This document shows, piece after piece, positions 26,549 to 34,973 of a DNA stretch of 64,000 bases. The stretch's first letter is position 1. Each line of letters begins with the position of its first letter. Source of the DNA: Thermoguttaceae bacterium (GTDB lineage Bacteria; Planctomycetota; Planctomycetia; Pirellulales; Thermoguttaceae); contig JAGBDN010000101.1 of NCBI GenBank assembly GCA_017937485.1, forward strand, positions 124,001 through 188,000. The letters run 5' to 3'. The translations under genes and the position numbers were made by a program. The notes below the pieces were generated by a model. That model saw nothing but the letters and a program-made list of their open reading frames with translations. It made no database searches and had not been told where the DNA came from.

Positions 26549-26818
26549 ATGAAACAAAACCTGTTTAACAACTTTACCGATTTTATCGATTCCGCCGTCG
26601 CTCGCGGCGCTCGATTTTGCCCCGATTGGGCGACGTATGACGACGACGAATTCGAAGCGGAGCGTCGGGCGCCGGTCGCGACGCTCGAAGAAACGCATCG
26701 GGACGCGCAAGAATTCGCCGAAGCGCTCGAAAAATTCCGACTCGTTCACCGCCGACGCGCCGTCAGTTACGAGGAGGCGCTTTCCGTCCTGAAATCGCTC
26801 GGATACCGCAAAGACTAA
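26549..26818 (+). CDS. small hypothetical protein
   Basis: An 89-residue acidic and basic mixed protein that I do not recognise. There is no signal peptide or membrane segment. The middle (DDDEFEAERRAPVATLEE) and the C-terminal half (SYEEALSVLKSLGYRK) look helical. The ATG at 26549 has AAAGGA at 26535-26540; the open frame extends further upstream but without a good start. Codon use matches neighbours. It stands alone between long spacers. Confidence 0.55.
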   Translation: MKQNLFNNFTDFIDSAVARGARFCPDWATYDDDEFEAERRAPVATLEETHRDAQEFAEALEKFRLVHRRRAVSYEEALSVLKSLGYRKD

Positions 26819-27127
26819 CGCCGTCGACGGCGCAAAATCGCTTTAATCGTTAAATTTTATTTTATCGCAACGTCGGCGTCGCGCTCGTTTTCCCTCGTCG
26901 CGACGCAAATTTTAACGTTTTTTCCGATTTTAACGCCCCGATTCCCCGCCGCAAACTTTCCCTTTCCGCCGTCGACCAAACGCAATGACGACAAGAATTA
27001 TTTTTTCGGCGCTAATATTCTTTTTCGCGCTCTAATAAAATCGTTTTTTCATCGAACGCGCGACCCAAAGCGCTGTTTCGCCGCTCGACCGTTTTTTGAA
27101 ACGCTTCCAATCGCCGCCAAACCAAAA
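26819..27127. other. spacer between convergent small genes
   Basis: No gene is visible. It is AT-richer than its surroundings, with TTAAATTTTATTTTATCG near 26850 and A/T runs near 27000-27040. No clean terminator stem was found. Confidence 0.45.
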
Positions 27128-27337
27128 TTACTCGGAGCGTCCGCAACCGCAACCGCTCGACTTTTCGTCTTCGCCGCCGTTGCAACCGCCGCAACCCGCG
27201 CAACCGCAACTTTTCTTCTCCGCGCCGCCTCCGCAGCCGCAGCCGCAACCGCTCGACTTGAACGTCCGACGCGCTCGAAAGACGACGTAAATCAAACAAG
27301 CGACGACGATCGCTCCGACAATAAATTTTTCCGTCAT
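27128..27337 (-). CDS. small Cys-rich membrane protein (FeoB-associated type, PF12669-like)
   Basis: A 69-residue protein with one N-terminal membrane helix (FIVGAIVVACLIYVVF) followed by a basic stretch and a Gly/Cys-rich tail (SSGCGCGCGGG, then CGCAGCGGCNGG and SGCGCG). This order matches the FeoB-associated Cys-rich membrane proteins, which are thought to help ferrous iron uptake, but no feoB is in the window. I chose the ATG at 27337 because AGGAGG stands directly upstream; the frame is open for another 30 codons upstream without such a site. The cysteine tail could bind metal; that is inference. Confidence 0.65.
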   Translation of the reverse strand: MTEKFIVGAIVVACLIYVVFRARRTFKSSGCGCGCGGGAEKKSCGCAGCGGCNGGEDEKSSGCGCGRSE

Positions 27338-27701
27338 TTTTCCTCCTTGCGACGTTCCGCACTCTCGTTCGAGCGTTCGAACGTTCCCGCCCGACGTTTC
27401 CCGTCGCGTTTTCATTTTATCGACCAAATCGCGCCTTTTCGCCCGGTTGAAAGCGCGTTTCGTCCCTTTTTTCCTTTTTTTCCCCGACGAGGGCGCCTCC
27501 CGCCCGAAAAACCTTGCCGATTTTAACGGTTCTACCGGTCGAATCGCCGTTAAATTCGATTAGGTCGCCGCCGTCGCGTTAAAAATCGGTTGTTTTTCGA
27601 CGCCGCGCCCTTTATACTATAGACGTTTTCGAGCTAGCGGTCGCTTTCGTCAAAATCGCTTCGCGCTCAAATAATTGCCCCGTTTTTCAAGGAGCCGCGC
27701 A
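27338..27701. other. divergent intergenic region with promoter
   Basis: No gene is visible. It lies upstream of the Cys-rich protein gene (minus) and of the DUF1080 gene (plus), whose promoter is at 27590-27618. The 80-base leader ends with AAGGAG at 27689-27694. Confidence 0.5.
27590..27618 (+). promoter_or_regulatory. sigma-70-type promoter for the DUF1080 gene
   Basis: TTGTTT (27590-27595), 17-base spacer, TATACT (27613-27618), about 80 bases before the ATG at 27702. Confidence 0.7.
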
Positions 27702-28553
27702 ATGCCAGTTCGTCGCCGTCTTTTCCCCGCTTTTTTATCGCTCGCGCTCGCCGTCGGCCCCGTTTTTTCCGCCTTGCCCGCTTTCGCCGACGCGCCCGCC
27801 GACCTGCGCGCCGCGTTCGACGCTAAAGTCGCCGCCGACGCCGAAGAAATCCCGCTCTTCAACGGCGTTAACCTCGACGGTTGGGAAGTTTGCGTTCGCG
27901 GTCTCGGCGCCTCCGACCCGAAAGGCGTTTTCAGCGTCCAAGACGGCGCGCTTCGCGTTAGCGGCGAAATGTACGGCGGCCTTATGTCGGTCGGCTCTTA
28001 CTCGAATTACCGGCTGACGGTCGAGTTCAAATGGGGCGACGCGACTTGGGGCGCTCGCGCCGACAAAGCCCGCGATTCCGGCGTTTTGTTCCATTCGTTC
28101 GGCCCGGGCGACGGTTTCGGCGGCGTTTGGGCGCGCTCGGTCGAGGCGAACGTTATCGAAGGCGGCGTCGGCGACTTTTGGATCGTCGGCGGCCCGAACG
28201 ACGGAATCGCGGCGACCTGCGACGTCGTAAAACGCGGCGACGCCAAAGTTTGCGTTCGCGAAGGCGGCGAACCGGTCGAAATAACCGACAACGCCCAAGG
28301 CTGCTTCCAATGGGTCGGACGCTCCCCCGACTGGCGCGACGTCAAAGGTTTCCGCGGCCCGAACGACGTCGACCGTCCGAACGACTGGAACGAATTGACG
28401 ATTTACGCGATCGGCGACGCCGCCGAGTTTTACGTCAACGGCGTTTTCGTCAACCGCGTTTACAACCTGAAACAGACGAGCGGCAAAATCCAGTTGCAGT
28501 CGGAGGGCGCGGAAATTTTCTTCCGCAACGTTTCCCTCCTCCCGCTCGATTGA
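27702..28553 (+). CDS. exported DUF1080 (3-keto-disaccharide hydrolase-like) protein
   Basis: A 283-residue secreted protein. The signal peptide (LFPAFLSLALAVGPVFSALPAFA) ends near residue 27. The rest is one DUF1080 concanavalin-like beta-sandwich domain: LFNGVNLDGWEV opens it, YRLTVEFKWGD is the conserved strand, RDSGVLFHS carries the usual Arg-Asp-Ser-Gly, and NDWNELTIYA and KIQLQSEGAEIFFRNV close it. Characterised relatives act on 3-keto sugars, and the family is greatly expanded in Planctomycetota. The ATG at 27702 has AAGGAG seven bases upstream. The next gene carries a paralogous domain as its C-terminal half. Confidence 0.88.
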   Translation: MPVRRRLFPAFLSLALAVGPVFSALPAFADAPADLRAAFDAKVAADAEEIPLFNGVNLDGWEVCVRGLGASDPKGVFSVQDGALRVSGEMYGGLMSVGSYSNYRLTVEFKWGDATWGARADKARDSGVLFHSFGPGDGFGGVWARSVEANVIEGGVGDFWIVGGPNDGIAATCDVVKRGDAKVCVREGGEPVEITDNAQGCFQWVGRSPDWRDVKGFRGPNDVDRPNDWNELTIYAIGDAAEFYVNGVFVNRVYNLKQTSGKIQLQSEGAEIFFRNVSLLPLD

Positions 28554-28630
28554 CGCCGCGTCGCCAACGGTTTTCCCCGTTTTTTTATCGCTTAATTTTC
28601 CCAACTTAACCGTTTGAAAGAAAGAACGTT

Positions 28631-30142
28631 ATGTCCGTTTCCCGTTTTTTTTCTCCGCTCCTGATTTTAGCGCTCGGCGCCCTTCCCGCGTTCGCCGACG
28701 ACGAAGCGATCGCCGCCTCTAAGAACCCGAAAGAAGCGGAGTTGCGCTCAAAAGTCGTCGACTATATGCGCGCCGCCGCGAGCGTCGAATGGACGCCGAA
28801 AGAAGATATCGAGTACTGGAACGCCTCCGGTTTCGTCTTCAAAAAGGGCGAAACGTATTACGGTCTGCCGTACACGCAATTCCAACGCAATCACAACCTT
28901 GCGTCGTTCGAAACGCAAATCGAAACGATCGACGGTCAACGCGTTTACGTCGGCCCGACCAACCGCGAAGGCTATTTCGGCTCCGACTGCTCCGCGTCCG
29001 TTTCGAACGCTTGGCGGCAAGTCGACCCGGACCTCCCGGCCCTCCTGACGCGCCGCATGATCCCGGACCGTCCGAAAGAAGTCGTTCCGGTCGGCGACTA
29101 CCCGTTGAACTTTTACGATTCGACGCCTAACATCGTTAAAGAGGCGGGTTACGAAACGATGAAAGCCGCTTACGCCCAGCTGAAACCGGCGGACGCGGTC
29201 GTAATGCACGTCGATTACGACGGGCACGTGATGCTGATTTTGAAAAACGACCCGGAAAACGAGCGCGTTTTCGTCTCCGACCAAACCGGCCTCGCCAACG
29301 GCAAACCGAAGGGAAAAGACGGTCGCTCGACCTTCCGCGTCGATTGCGAATACTCTTATAAGCGCTTATTTGACAACGGTTACATTCCGATCGCGCTCAA
29401 AGTCATCGACGACGCCGCGAACGAAAAACATCTCTTCAACGGCGAAAATCTCGACGGTTGGCGCGTCTTCCTGAAGAAGAGCGGAACCGACGACCCGGAA
29501 GGCGTTTTCTCGGTCAAGGACGGCGTTCTCCGAATCGGCGGCGAGGATTGGGGCGGTCTTTCGACGCTCGAAAGTTTTGAAAATTACCGACTTACCGTCG
29601 AGTTCAAATGGGGCGACAAAACGACGCCCGCCGACCGCCGCGGCGCCCGCGACTCCGGCGTCATGATTCACGCGAACGGCCCGGACAACGGTTTCGCCGG
29701 ACTTTGGGCCCGTTCGATTCAAGCGAACCTCGTCGAAGGCGGAATCGGCGACATTTGCGTCGTCGCGCAACCGCAAGACGGTTTAGAGGCGACCGGCGAC
29801 GTCGTGAAGCGCCCGGGCGGTCGCGTTTTCGACCCGAAAAACGGGAAGCCGGAAACGATTCGCGCCAACTCGGACGGCGTCATCCAATGGCTCGGCCGTT
29901 CGCCTAACTGGAAGAACGAACGGGACTTCCGCGGCCCGCTCGACGTCGACCGCCCCGGCGATTGGAACGAACTCGTTATTTACGCCGTCGGCGACGTTAT
30001 GGAGGTTTACCTCAACGGCAAATTCGTCAACCGCGCGTACAACCTGAAGCCGACGTCCGGTCGCATCCAGTTGCAATCGGAAGGTTTCGAGATTTTCTTC
30101 CGTCGCGTTTCGATTCGTCCTTGGAACAAACCGCTCGATTGA
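28631..30142 (+). CDS. exported NlpC/P60-like domain fused to a DUF1080 domain
   Basis: A 503-residue secreted two-domain protein. The signal peptide ends near ALPAFADD. Residues about 40-260 resemble an NlpC/P60 or CHAP-type papain-fold domain: SDCSASVSNAWRQV with candidate nucleophile C120, then ADAVVMHVDYDGHVMLIL with candidate H199. From about 268 onward there is a complete DUF1080 domain (LFNGENLDGWRV, FKWGD, RDSGVMIHA, GRIQLQSEGFEIFFRRV) paralogous to the preceding gene. I infer a peptide- or amide-cleaving domain joined to a sugar-acting domain, possibly directed at glycopeptide or cell-wall material. Catalysis by the N-terminal domain is not proven by sequence. It follows 77 bases after the first DUF1080 gene and may be co-transcribed. 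Confidence 0.75.
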   Translation: MSVSRFFSPLLILALGALPAFADDEAIAASKNPKEAELRSKVVDYMRAAASVEWTPKEDIEYWNASGFVFKKGETYYGLPYTQFQRNHNLASFETQIETIDGQRVYVGPTNREGYFGSDCSASVSNAWRQVDPDLPALLTRRMIPDRPKEVVPVGDYPLNFYDSTPNIVKEAGYETMKAAYAQLKPADAVVMHVDYDGHVMLILKNDPENERVFVSDQTGLANGKPKGKDGRSTFRVDCEYSYKRLFDNGYIPIALKVIDDAANEKHLFNGENLDGWRVFLKKSGTDDPEGVFSVKDGVLRIGGEDWGGLSTLESFENYRLTVEFKWGDKTTPADRRGARDSGVMIHANGPDNGFAGLWARSIQANLVEGGIGDICVVAQPQDGLEATGDVVKRPGGRVFDPKNGKPETIRANSDGVIQWLGRSPNWKNERDFRGPLDVDRPGDWNELVIYAVGDVMEVYLNGKFVNRAYNLKPTSGRIQLQSEGFEIFFRRVSIRPWNKPLD

Positions 30143-30201
30143 CATTGCGTCGTCCCGCAACCTTTTAACGCGACGCAACCGTTTTAACCGCGCCGTTTAG
30201 T

Positions 30202-30261
30202 CCGACGTTTCTTGTTAAAGCAAACGTCGGGCGGCGCCTTGTCGACGGCGCGTCGTTTTTT
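30202..30261 (+). terminator. hairpins and T run after the DUF1080 pair
   Basis: CCGACGTTT (30202-30210) pairs with AAACGTCGG (30222-30230). A second, imperfect GC-rich stem around GGCGCC and GGCGCG is followed by a T run at about 30255-30261. Confidence 0.55.
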
Positions 30262-30312
30262 GTTTTCCCTTCCATTGTTCCGTTTTGCTCCTTTCTCAAC
30301 GAAAGTCCTTCA

Positions 30313-31209
30313 ATGAAAACGCCTTCCCTTTTAAAAACGTTCGCCGCCGTCGCGCTTTTTTCGACGGCGCTCTTCGCGACGACGCAAGTTCCGGCGCAAG
30401 AAAAGGTCGAACTTTGGCCGAATCTCGCGCCCAACGAAACGGTTCGCGAACCGAACGTCGAAAACCCGGCCGGTTCCGCGCGCCGCGTAACGACGCCGTA
30501 TCTCCTTATTTTTCAACCGGAAAAGAAAACGTCCGACGTTTGCGTTTTGACGATTCCCGGCGGCGGCTTCAATACCTGCTTTTACGGCGAAGAAGGAATC
30601 CCGAACGCTAAGTTCTGGAACTCCAAAGGTTACGTCTCCGCCGTTCTCGTTTACCGCGCCCCGCGTCCGGCGTCCGGCCCGATTTACGCTCCGGCGCTTC
30701 AAGACGCCCGCCGCGCAATTCGTTATCTTCGCGCCAACGCCCCAAAACTCGGAATCGACCCGAACAAAATCGGCGCCCAGGGATACTCCGCCGGCGCCTG
30801 CCTGACGCTGCTCGCCGCAACCAATTCGGAAACCGAGGTTTACGAACCGGTCGACGAACTCGACAAAACGCCCGCCAACCTAAATTTCGCGATTCCGATT
30901 TATCCGGCTTACGTCCTGACCGACGGCGCGACCGACCCGAACGCGAACAAAGGCGAAGGCGCGGAAATTTTGAGCGATTTTCGTTTCGACGCGAAAACGC
31001 CGCCCCTTTGCCTCGTTCACGGCGACGCCGACATTTATTCGCCGCTCGGTTCGGTCGAGGTTTACAAGAAGCTGCGCAAACTCGGAATTCCTTGCGAATT
31101 ACACGTTTACGCGGGCGCGCCGCACGGCTTCATGTTTTGGAACGACAAGCCGAACGCCGCCGATTGGCAAGAACGTTGCGCCGCTTGGCTGAAGAAAATC
31201 GGCTTCTAA
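30313..31209 (+). CDS. exported alpha/beta-hydrolase esterase (BD-FAE / acetyl-xylan esterase-like)
   Basis: A 298-residue secreted esterase. The signal peptide ends near TQVPAQ. The oxyanion motif VLTIPGGGF replaces HGGG. The nucleophile elbow is GYSAGA with S159, the acid is D238 in VHGDADIY, and the histidine is H271 in GAPHGF. The order and spacing match esterases that deacetylate xylan or other hemicelluloses in gut bacteria. The substrate is inferred only. It is followed by a good bidirectional terminator and stands next to DUF1080 proteins, consistent with polysaccharide breakdown. Confidence 0.85.
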   Translation: MKTPSLLKTFAAVALFSTALFATTQVPAQEKVELWPNLAPNETVREPNVENPAGSARRVTTPYLLIFQPEKKTSDVCVLTIPGGGFNTCFYGEEGIPNAKFWNSKGYVSAVLVYRAPRPASGPIYAPALQDARRAIRYLRANAPKLGIDPNKIGAQGYSAGACLTLLAATNSETEVYEPVDELDKTPANLNFAIPIYPAYVLTDGATDPNANKGEGAEILSDFRFDAKTPPLCLVHGDADIYSPLGSVEVYKKLRKLGIPCELHVYAGAPHGFMFWNDKPNAADWQERCAAWLKKIGF

Positions 31210-31282
31210 CGTTTGACGCAACCGCCGCGAAACAAGCGTTTCCAACGCAAAAGCGACGCGTTGTCAAACGTCGTTAAACGAA

Positions 31283-31325
31283 AAACCGCGCCGAATCGAC
31301 ATTCACCGTCGAACCGGCGCGGTTT
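31283..31325. terminator. bidirectional terminator between convergent genes
   Basis: AAACCGCGCCG (31283-31293) and CGGCGCGGTTT (31315-31325), with A's before and TCTTTTTC after. It separates the esterase gene (plus) from the epimerase gene (minus). Confidence 0.8.
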
Positions 31326-31360
31326 CTTTTTCGCAACGTAACACGCGCTATTTTAGACGT

Positions 31361-32374
31361 TTAGTCGACAATCTTATAATATTCGCGGAACCACTCGACA
31401 AAGCGCGCCAAGCCGACTTCGATCGGCGTGTTCGGGCGGAAGTCGAAATCGCGTTCGAGTTCCGAAACGTCCGCGTAAGTTTGGTACACGTCGCCCGCCT
31501 GCATCGGCTTAAAGTCAAGGTGCGCGGGTCGTTGAATCAAGCGCTCCAACGTGTCGATAAAGTCGAGCAACTTTTCCGGTTTGTTGTTGCCGATATTGTA
31601 AACCTTGGCGCGGTCGCCCTTTGCGTTCGGCTTCGGCGGGTTGCAGAGCATATTTTCGATCCCGGCGACAATATCGTCGACGTAAGTGAAGTCGCGCAAC
31701 ATATCGCCGTGATTGAAAACTTGCAACTGTTCGCCGTTAAAGATTTTACGCGCAAAAATGAACGCCGCCATATCCGGACGCCCCCAAGGGCCGTACACGG
31801 TGAAGAAACGCAAACCGGTCGTCGGAATCCCGTACAGGTGCGAATAGGAATACGCGAGAAGTTCGTTCGCTTTTTTCGTCGCGGCGTAGAGGGAAATCGG
31901 TTCGTCGACGCGGTCGTCGGTCGAGAACGGCGTCTTTTCTTGGTTGCCGTAAACGGAAGAACTCGACGCGTAAAGCAAGTGTTCAACCGGGTTATGTCGG
32001 CACGCTTCCAAAATATTGCAGAAGCCGACGAGGTTCGAGTCGACGTAAGCCTTCGGATTTTCTAGCGAATAACGGACGCCCGCCTGCGCCGCCAAGTTGA
32101 CGACGACGTCGAATCGCTCTTCGGCGAAAAGCGCGTTCACCGCCTCGGCGTCGGCCAAATCGCCCTTCGCGAACTTGAAGTTTTCAAAGGGTTTAAGTTG
32201 TTCGAGCCGAGCGTATTTCAGATTAACGTCGTAATAATCGTTAATATTGTCGAACCCGACGACTTGCGCGCCTTGGGACGCCAACTTCTTCGCAAGGTGA
32301 AACCCGATAAAACCGGCGGCTCCGGTTACCAAATATTTTTTCGCCGGATCGAACGGCTTAAACATCGTCGTCAT
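31361..32374 (-). CDS. NAD-dependent UDP-glucuronate 4-epimerase-like protein
   Basis: A 337-residue cytoplasmic SDR enzyme. The NAD motif is TGAAGFIG near residue 18, followed by FDNINDYYDVNLK, a signature of UDP-glucuronate epimerases. The catalytic triad shows SSSSVYG (Ser) and YAATKKANE (Tyr and Lys). TVYGPWGRPDMA and RDFTYVDDIV are also diagnostic. It supplies UDP-galacturonate for surface polysaccharide. AAAGG lies eight bases before the ATG. The nucleotidyltransferase gene precedes it on the same strand with 75 bases between, so the two probably form an operon under the promoter at 33313-33341. Confidence 0.9.
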   Translation of the reverse strand: MTTMFKPFDPAKKYLVTGAAGFIGFHLAKKLASQGAQVVGFDNINDYYDVNLKYARLEQLKPFENFKFAKGDLADAEAVNALFAEERFDVVVNLAAQAGVRYSLENPKAYVDSNLVGFCNILEACRHNPVEHLLYASSSSVYGNQEKTPFSTDDRVDEPISLYAATKKANELLAYSYSHLYGIPTTGLRFFTVYGPWGRPDMAAFIFARKIFNGEQLQVFNHGDMLRDFTYVDDIVAGIENMLCNPPKPNAKGDRAKVYNIGNNKPEKLLDFIDTLERLIQRPAHLDFKPMQAGDVYQTYADVSELERDFDFRPNTPIEVGLARFVEWFREYYKIVD

Positions 32375-32449
32375 AACGTTTACCTTTCGTCGTTTTCAAG
32401 AACGCGACAAAAATTAAACGGCGTCGCGCTCCCCGCTTCCGCGTTTGTT

Positions 32450-33223
32450 TTACGCGTCGCAACCTTTGTATTCGGCTTTAATTTTTTGATAACTTTCGAG
32501 ATTCCCGACGTCGAAGCGGACGCCCGGCGCCTCGAAGGCGAACGTCGGCTCGTTTTTGCACGTCCACGCGAGAAAACTTCCCGGCGCGTCGAATCCGCAC
32601 CCGTCGGCCAAGGCGGCGCGAATTTTTTCGCAAGTCAAACCGGCGTAACAGTAAAAGGGCGGCGCGCACCAATGCGATTTCGGCTCCGCGGGCTTCTCTT
32701 CCATCGACAAAACGCGGTCGTCGTCGGCAATTTCCAGGACGCCGCACTTGCGCAATTTTTCGACGCTCGGCTCGAAATACCGCATTCCCGCGTTGGCGCC
32801 GGGCGTTTCCTTCCCCTTGCGTTCGAAGTAGTCGAGGAAGAGGTTCAGCGAGAAACTCAAGACGTTGTCCCCGGCGACGACGAGCGTATCCCCCGACCAG
32901 CCAAGGGTTTCCATCGCGAACAAAATGTCCTTCACCGCCCCGATTCGCGTCTCGTTCGAGGTCGAACCGTCGTCGACGATTTCGATCGGAGCGTTAAATT
33001 TCGTCGCGCCCGCTTGCTTAGCGTCGCGCCATTTGCGAAAATGTTCGGCGAATTTCGCGTTCGAAACGACGGCGCAACGTTTGATTTTACCGCTTCGATT
33101 CAAGTCGTCCAAGAGCCAGTCGACGATCGTTTTGCCGCCGACTTCGAGGAGCGGTTTCGGGAAATTTTCCGTCAGCGGATAAAGCCGCGTCGCGTATCCG
33201 GCGGCCAACACGATGCAATTCAT
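32450..33223 (-). CDS. sugar-phosphate nucleotidyltransferase
   Basis: A 257-residue enzyme of the glucose-1-phosphate thymidylyl/uridylyltransferase type. The N-terminal signature is IVLAAGYATRLYPLT followed by FPKPLLEVGGK. A substrate-site region reads VVAGDNVLSFS, and EEKPAEPKS is the usual late motif. It activates a sugar 1-phosphate with NTP for polysaccharide synthesis; which sugar and base cannot be told. I placed the start at the ATG at 33223, where the family N-terminus begins; a TTG at 33250 would add nine residues. It leads an operon with the downstream epimerase. Confidence 0.85.
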   Translation of the reverse strand: MNCIVLAAGYATRLYPLTENFPKPLLEVGGKTIVDWLLDDLNRSGKIKRCAVVSNAKFAEHFRKWRDAKQAGATKFNAPIEIVDDGSTSNETRIGAVKDILFAMETLGWSGDTLVVAGDNVLSFSLNLFLDYFERKGKETPGANAGMRYFEPSVEKLRKCGVLEIADDDRVLSMEEKPAEPKSHWCAPPFYCYAGLTCEKIRAALADGCGFDAPGSFLAWTCKNEPTFAFEAPGVRFDVGNLESYQKIKAEYKGCDA

Positions 33224-33615
33224 CTTTACGCAACCCTTTTTAAAATCCAATTTAGCGCGCCGTCCAAACGTCGAAAAACTATTTTAAGACGCAAACGAGA
33301 CGCCGCTTTTTATTTATACCCTCGCCTTGCCGCTTTGTCAAGGGGCCCCGCGAAACCGCTTCGATCCGCGCGACCGTCATTTTTTTCCAGCGTTGCCGCA
33401 AGATTTTAATCGAACGCAACCGCTTTGCCAACGTCGGTTAGCGCAAGCCGAGGTCGCGTTCGACGTAAAAAATTTTTCGCCGCCGATTGACTTTTTATCG
33501 CGATGCGCGAAAATAACAAAAGAGACGCGGCCCCGCCGGTTCGCGCCTTCGTTTTCGAGTTCAGGCGCCGCCGCGCCGCCGTTTTTAACGCACTAAAATC
33601 AACGGAAAGAAACCA
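33224..33615. other. divergent intergenic region
   Basis: No gene is visible. It is upstream of the sugar nucleotidyltransferase (minus, promoter at 33313-33341) and of ispG (plus). No clear plus-strand promoter was found; CAACGGAAAGAAACC supplies a weak ribosome binding site for ispG. Confidence 0.5.
33313..33341 (-). promoter_or_regulatory. sigma-70-type promoter for the nucleotide-sugar operon
   Basis: On the minus strand: TTGACA (33341-33336), 17-base spacer, TATAAA (33318-33313). It lies 90 bases before the nucleotidyltransferase start. Confidence 0.8.
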
Positions 33616-34809
33616 ATGACGACCGCTCGACGAACGACGCGCAAGTTCCGCGTCGGCAACGCTTACATCGGAGGCGACGCCCCCGTCTTGATTCAAACGA
33701 TGACCGCGACGAAAACGACCGACGTTTCCGCGACCGCCGCCTCGGTCAAAACGCTCGCTGAAGCGGGCGCCGGGCTCGTTCGCGTCGCCGTCGACTCCCC
33801 GAACGACGCGAAAGCGCTCGCCGAAATTCGCCGCTTAACCCTTGGCGTCGCCAATATTTCCGTCGACCTGCAAGAAAATTTCCGCTTGGCCGAAGCGGTC
33901 GCGCCTTACGTCGACAAAATCCGTTACAATCCGGGACATTTGGGGCGGCTCGAACCGGAATTGAGTTGGCAAAAGAAGGTTGAATTTCTCGTCGAAACCG
34001 CCCGCGCGAACGACTGCGCCCTCCGCGTCGGCGTCAACTGCGGCAGCGTCGACCCGGTTAAACTCGCCCGATACAAGGAGTTAGTCGCGCAAAACGGCGG
34101 CGTCGCGCCGGAAGGCGAATCGGTCTTCGCTCCGCTCCTCGAAAGCGCGCTCGAACACGTCGACTTCCTCGACTCGCTAAACTTCGACCGTTACTGCGTT
34201 TCGATCAAAGACTCCGACCCGGAAACGGTCGTTTTGGCGAACCGCCGTTTCGCCGAATTGCGCCCGCAAATCCCGCTCCACCTTGGCGTTACCGAAGCCG
34301 GCGCCCCGCCCCGCGGCGTTTTGAAGTCGCGACTCGCGCTCGAAACCCTTTTAAACGAAGGAATTGGGGAAACGCTCCGCGTCTCGCTGACGGTCGAAGC
34401 GAACCGCAAAACGGAGGAAATCGAAGCGGGCCGCGCGATTCTCGCCAACGTCGCCGCCGGAACGGTCGTCGATCCGGCGACGAAACTTCCCGCGCTAAAC
34501 GTCGTCAGTTGCCCAAGTTGCAGTCGGGTGCAGAACGGGCGTTTCGTCGAGTTGGCGCGACGTCTCGAAGCGGCGGCGGAATTCGCTCGCGACTACCCGC
34601 TAAAAATCGCGACGATGGGCTGCCGCGTCAACGGCCCCGGCGAAACGGACGACGCCGACGTCGGGCTTTGGTGCGGCGCCGACCGCGTTAACTTGAAGAG
34701 CGGCGGGGAGTTAGTCGGCGCGTTCGGATACGACGAAATCGTCGACAAAGCGCTCGAACTTCTCCGCGAAAAAATCCGCGAATACGACGCGAAACACGCT
34801 CAAAACTAA
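33616..34809 (+). CDS. ispG: 4-hydroxy-3-methylbut-2-enyl diphosphate synthase
   Basis: A 397-residue cytoplasmic 4Fe-4S enzyme of the MEP isoprenoid pathway (GcpE). The N-terminal barrel includes VLIQTMTATKTTDV and KIRYNPGHLG. The cluster ligands are in SCPSCSRVQNG and MGCRVNGPGE, the standard three-cysteine and glutamate arrangement. Length is that of the short bacterial form. dxr, another MEP gene, lies at 52.5-53.7 kb. It appears to be a single gene, followed by a strong terminator. Confidence 0.96.
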   Translation: MTTARRTTRKFRVGNAYIGGDAPVLIQTMTATKTTDVSATAASVKTLAEAGAGLVRVAVDSPNDAKALAEIRRLTLGVANISVDLQENFRLAEAVAPYVDKIRYNPGHLGRLEPELSWQKKVEFLVETARANDCALRVGVNCGSVDPVKLARYKELVAQNGGVAPEGESVFAPLLESALEHVDFLDSLNFDRYCVSIKDSDPETVVLANRRFAELRPQIPLHLGVTEAGAPPRGVLKSRLALETLLNEGIGETLRVSLTVEANRKTEEIEAGRAILANVAAGTVVDPATKLPALNVVSCPSCSRVQNGRFVELARRLEAAAEFARDYPLKIATMGCRVNGPGETDDADVGLWCGADRVNLKSGGELVGAFGYDEIVDKALELLREKIREYDAKHAQN

Positions 34810-34838
34810 CGTTTGTAACAGACGTTGACGCTGTTCGC

Positions 34839-34891
34839 AAACGACGCGGCGCCGTCGTTCGATATTTCATTAACGACGCCGCGTCGTTTTT
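34839..34891 (+). terminator. intrinsic terminator after ispG
   Basis: Thirteen-base stem AAACGACGCGGCG (34839-34851) with CGCCGCGTCGTTT (34877-34889), then further T's. Confidence 0.8.
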
Positions 34892-34973
34892 CACGCCGAC
34901 GCAACGTTTCAACGTTTAATTTTCCAAAACTTTCCAACGCCTTTTCTTTGCTCGACGACGTTAGGAGCCGCCC

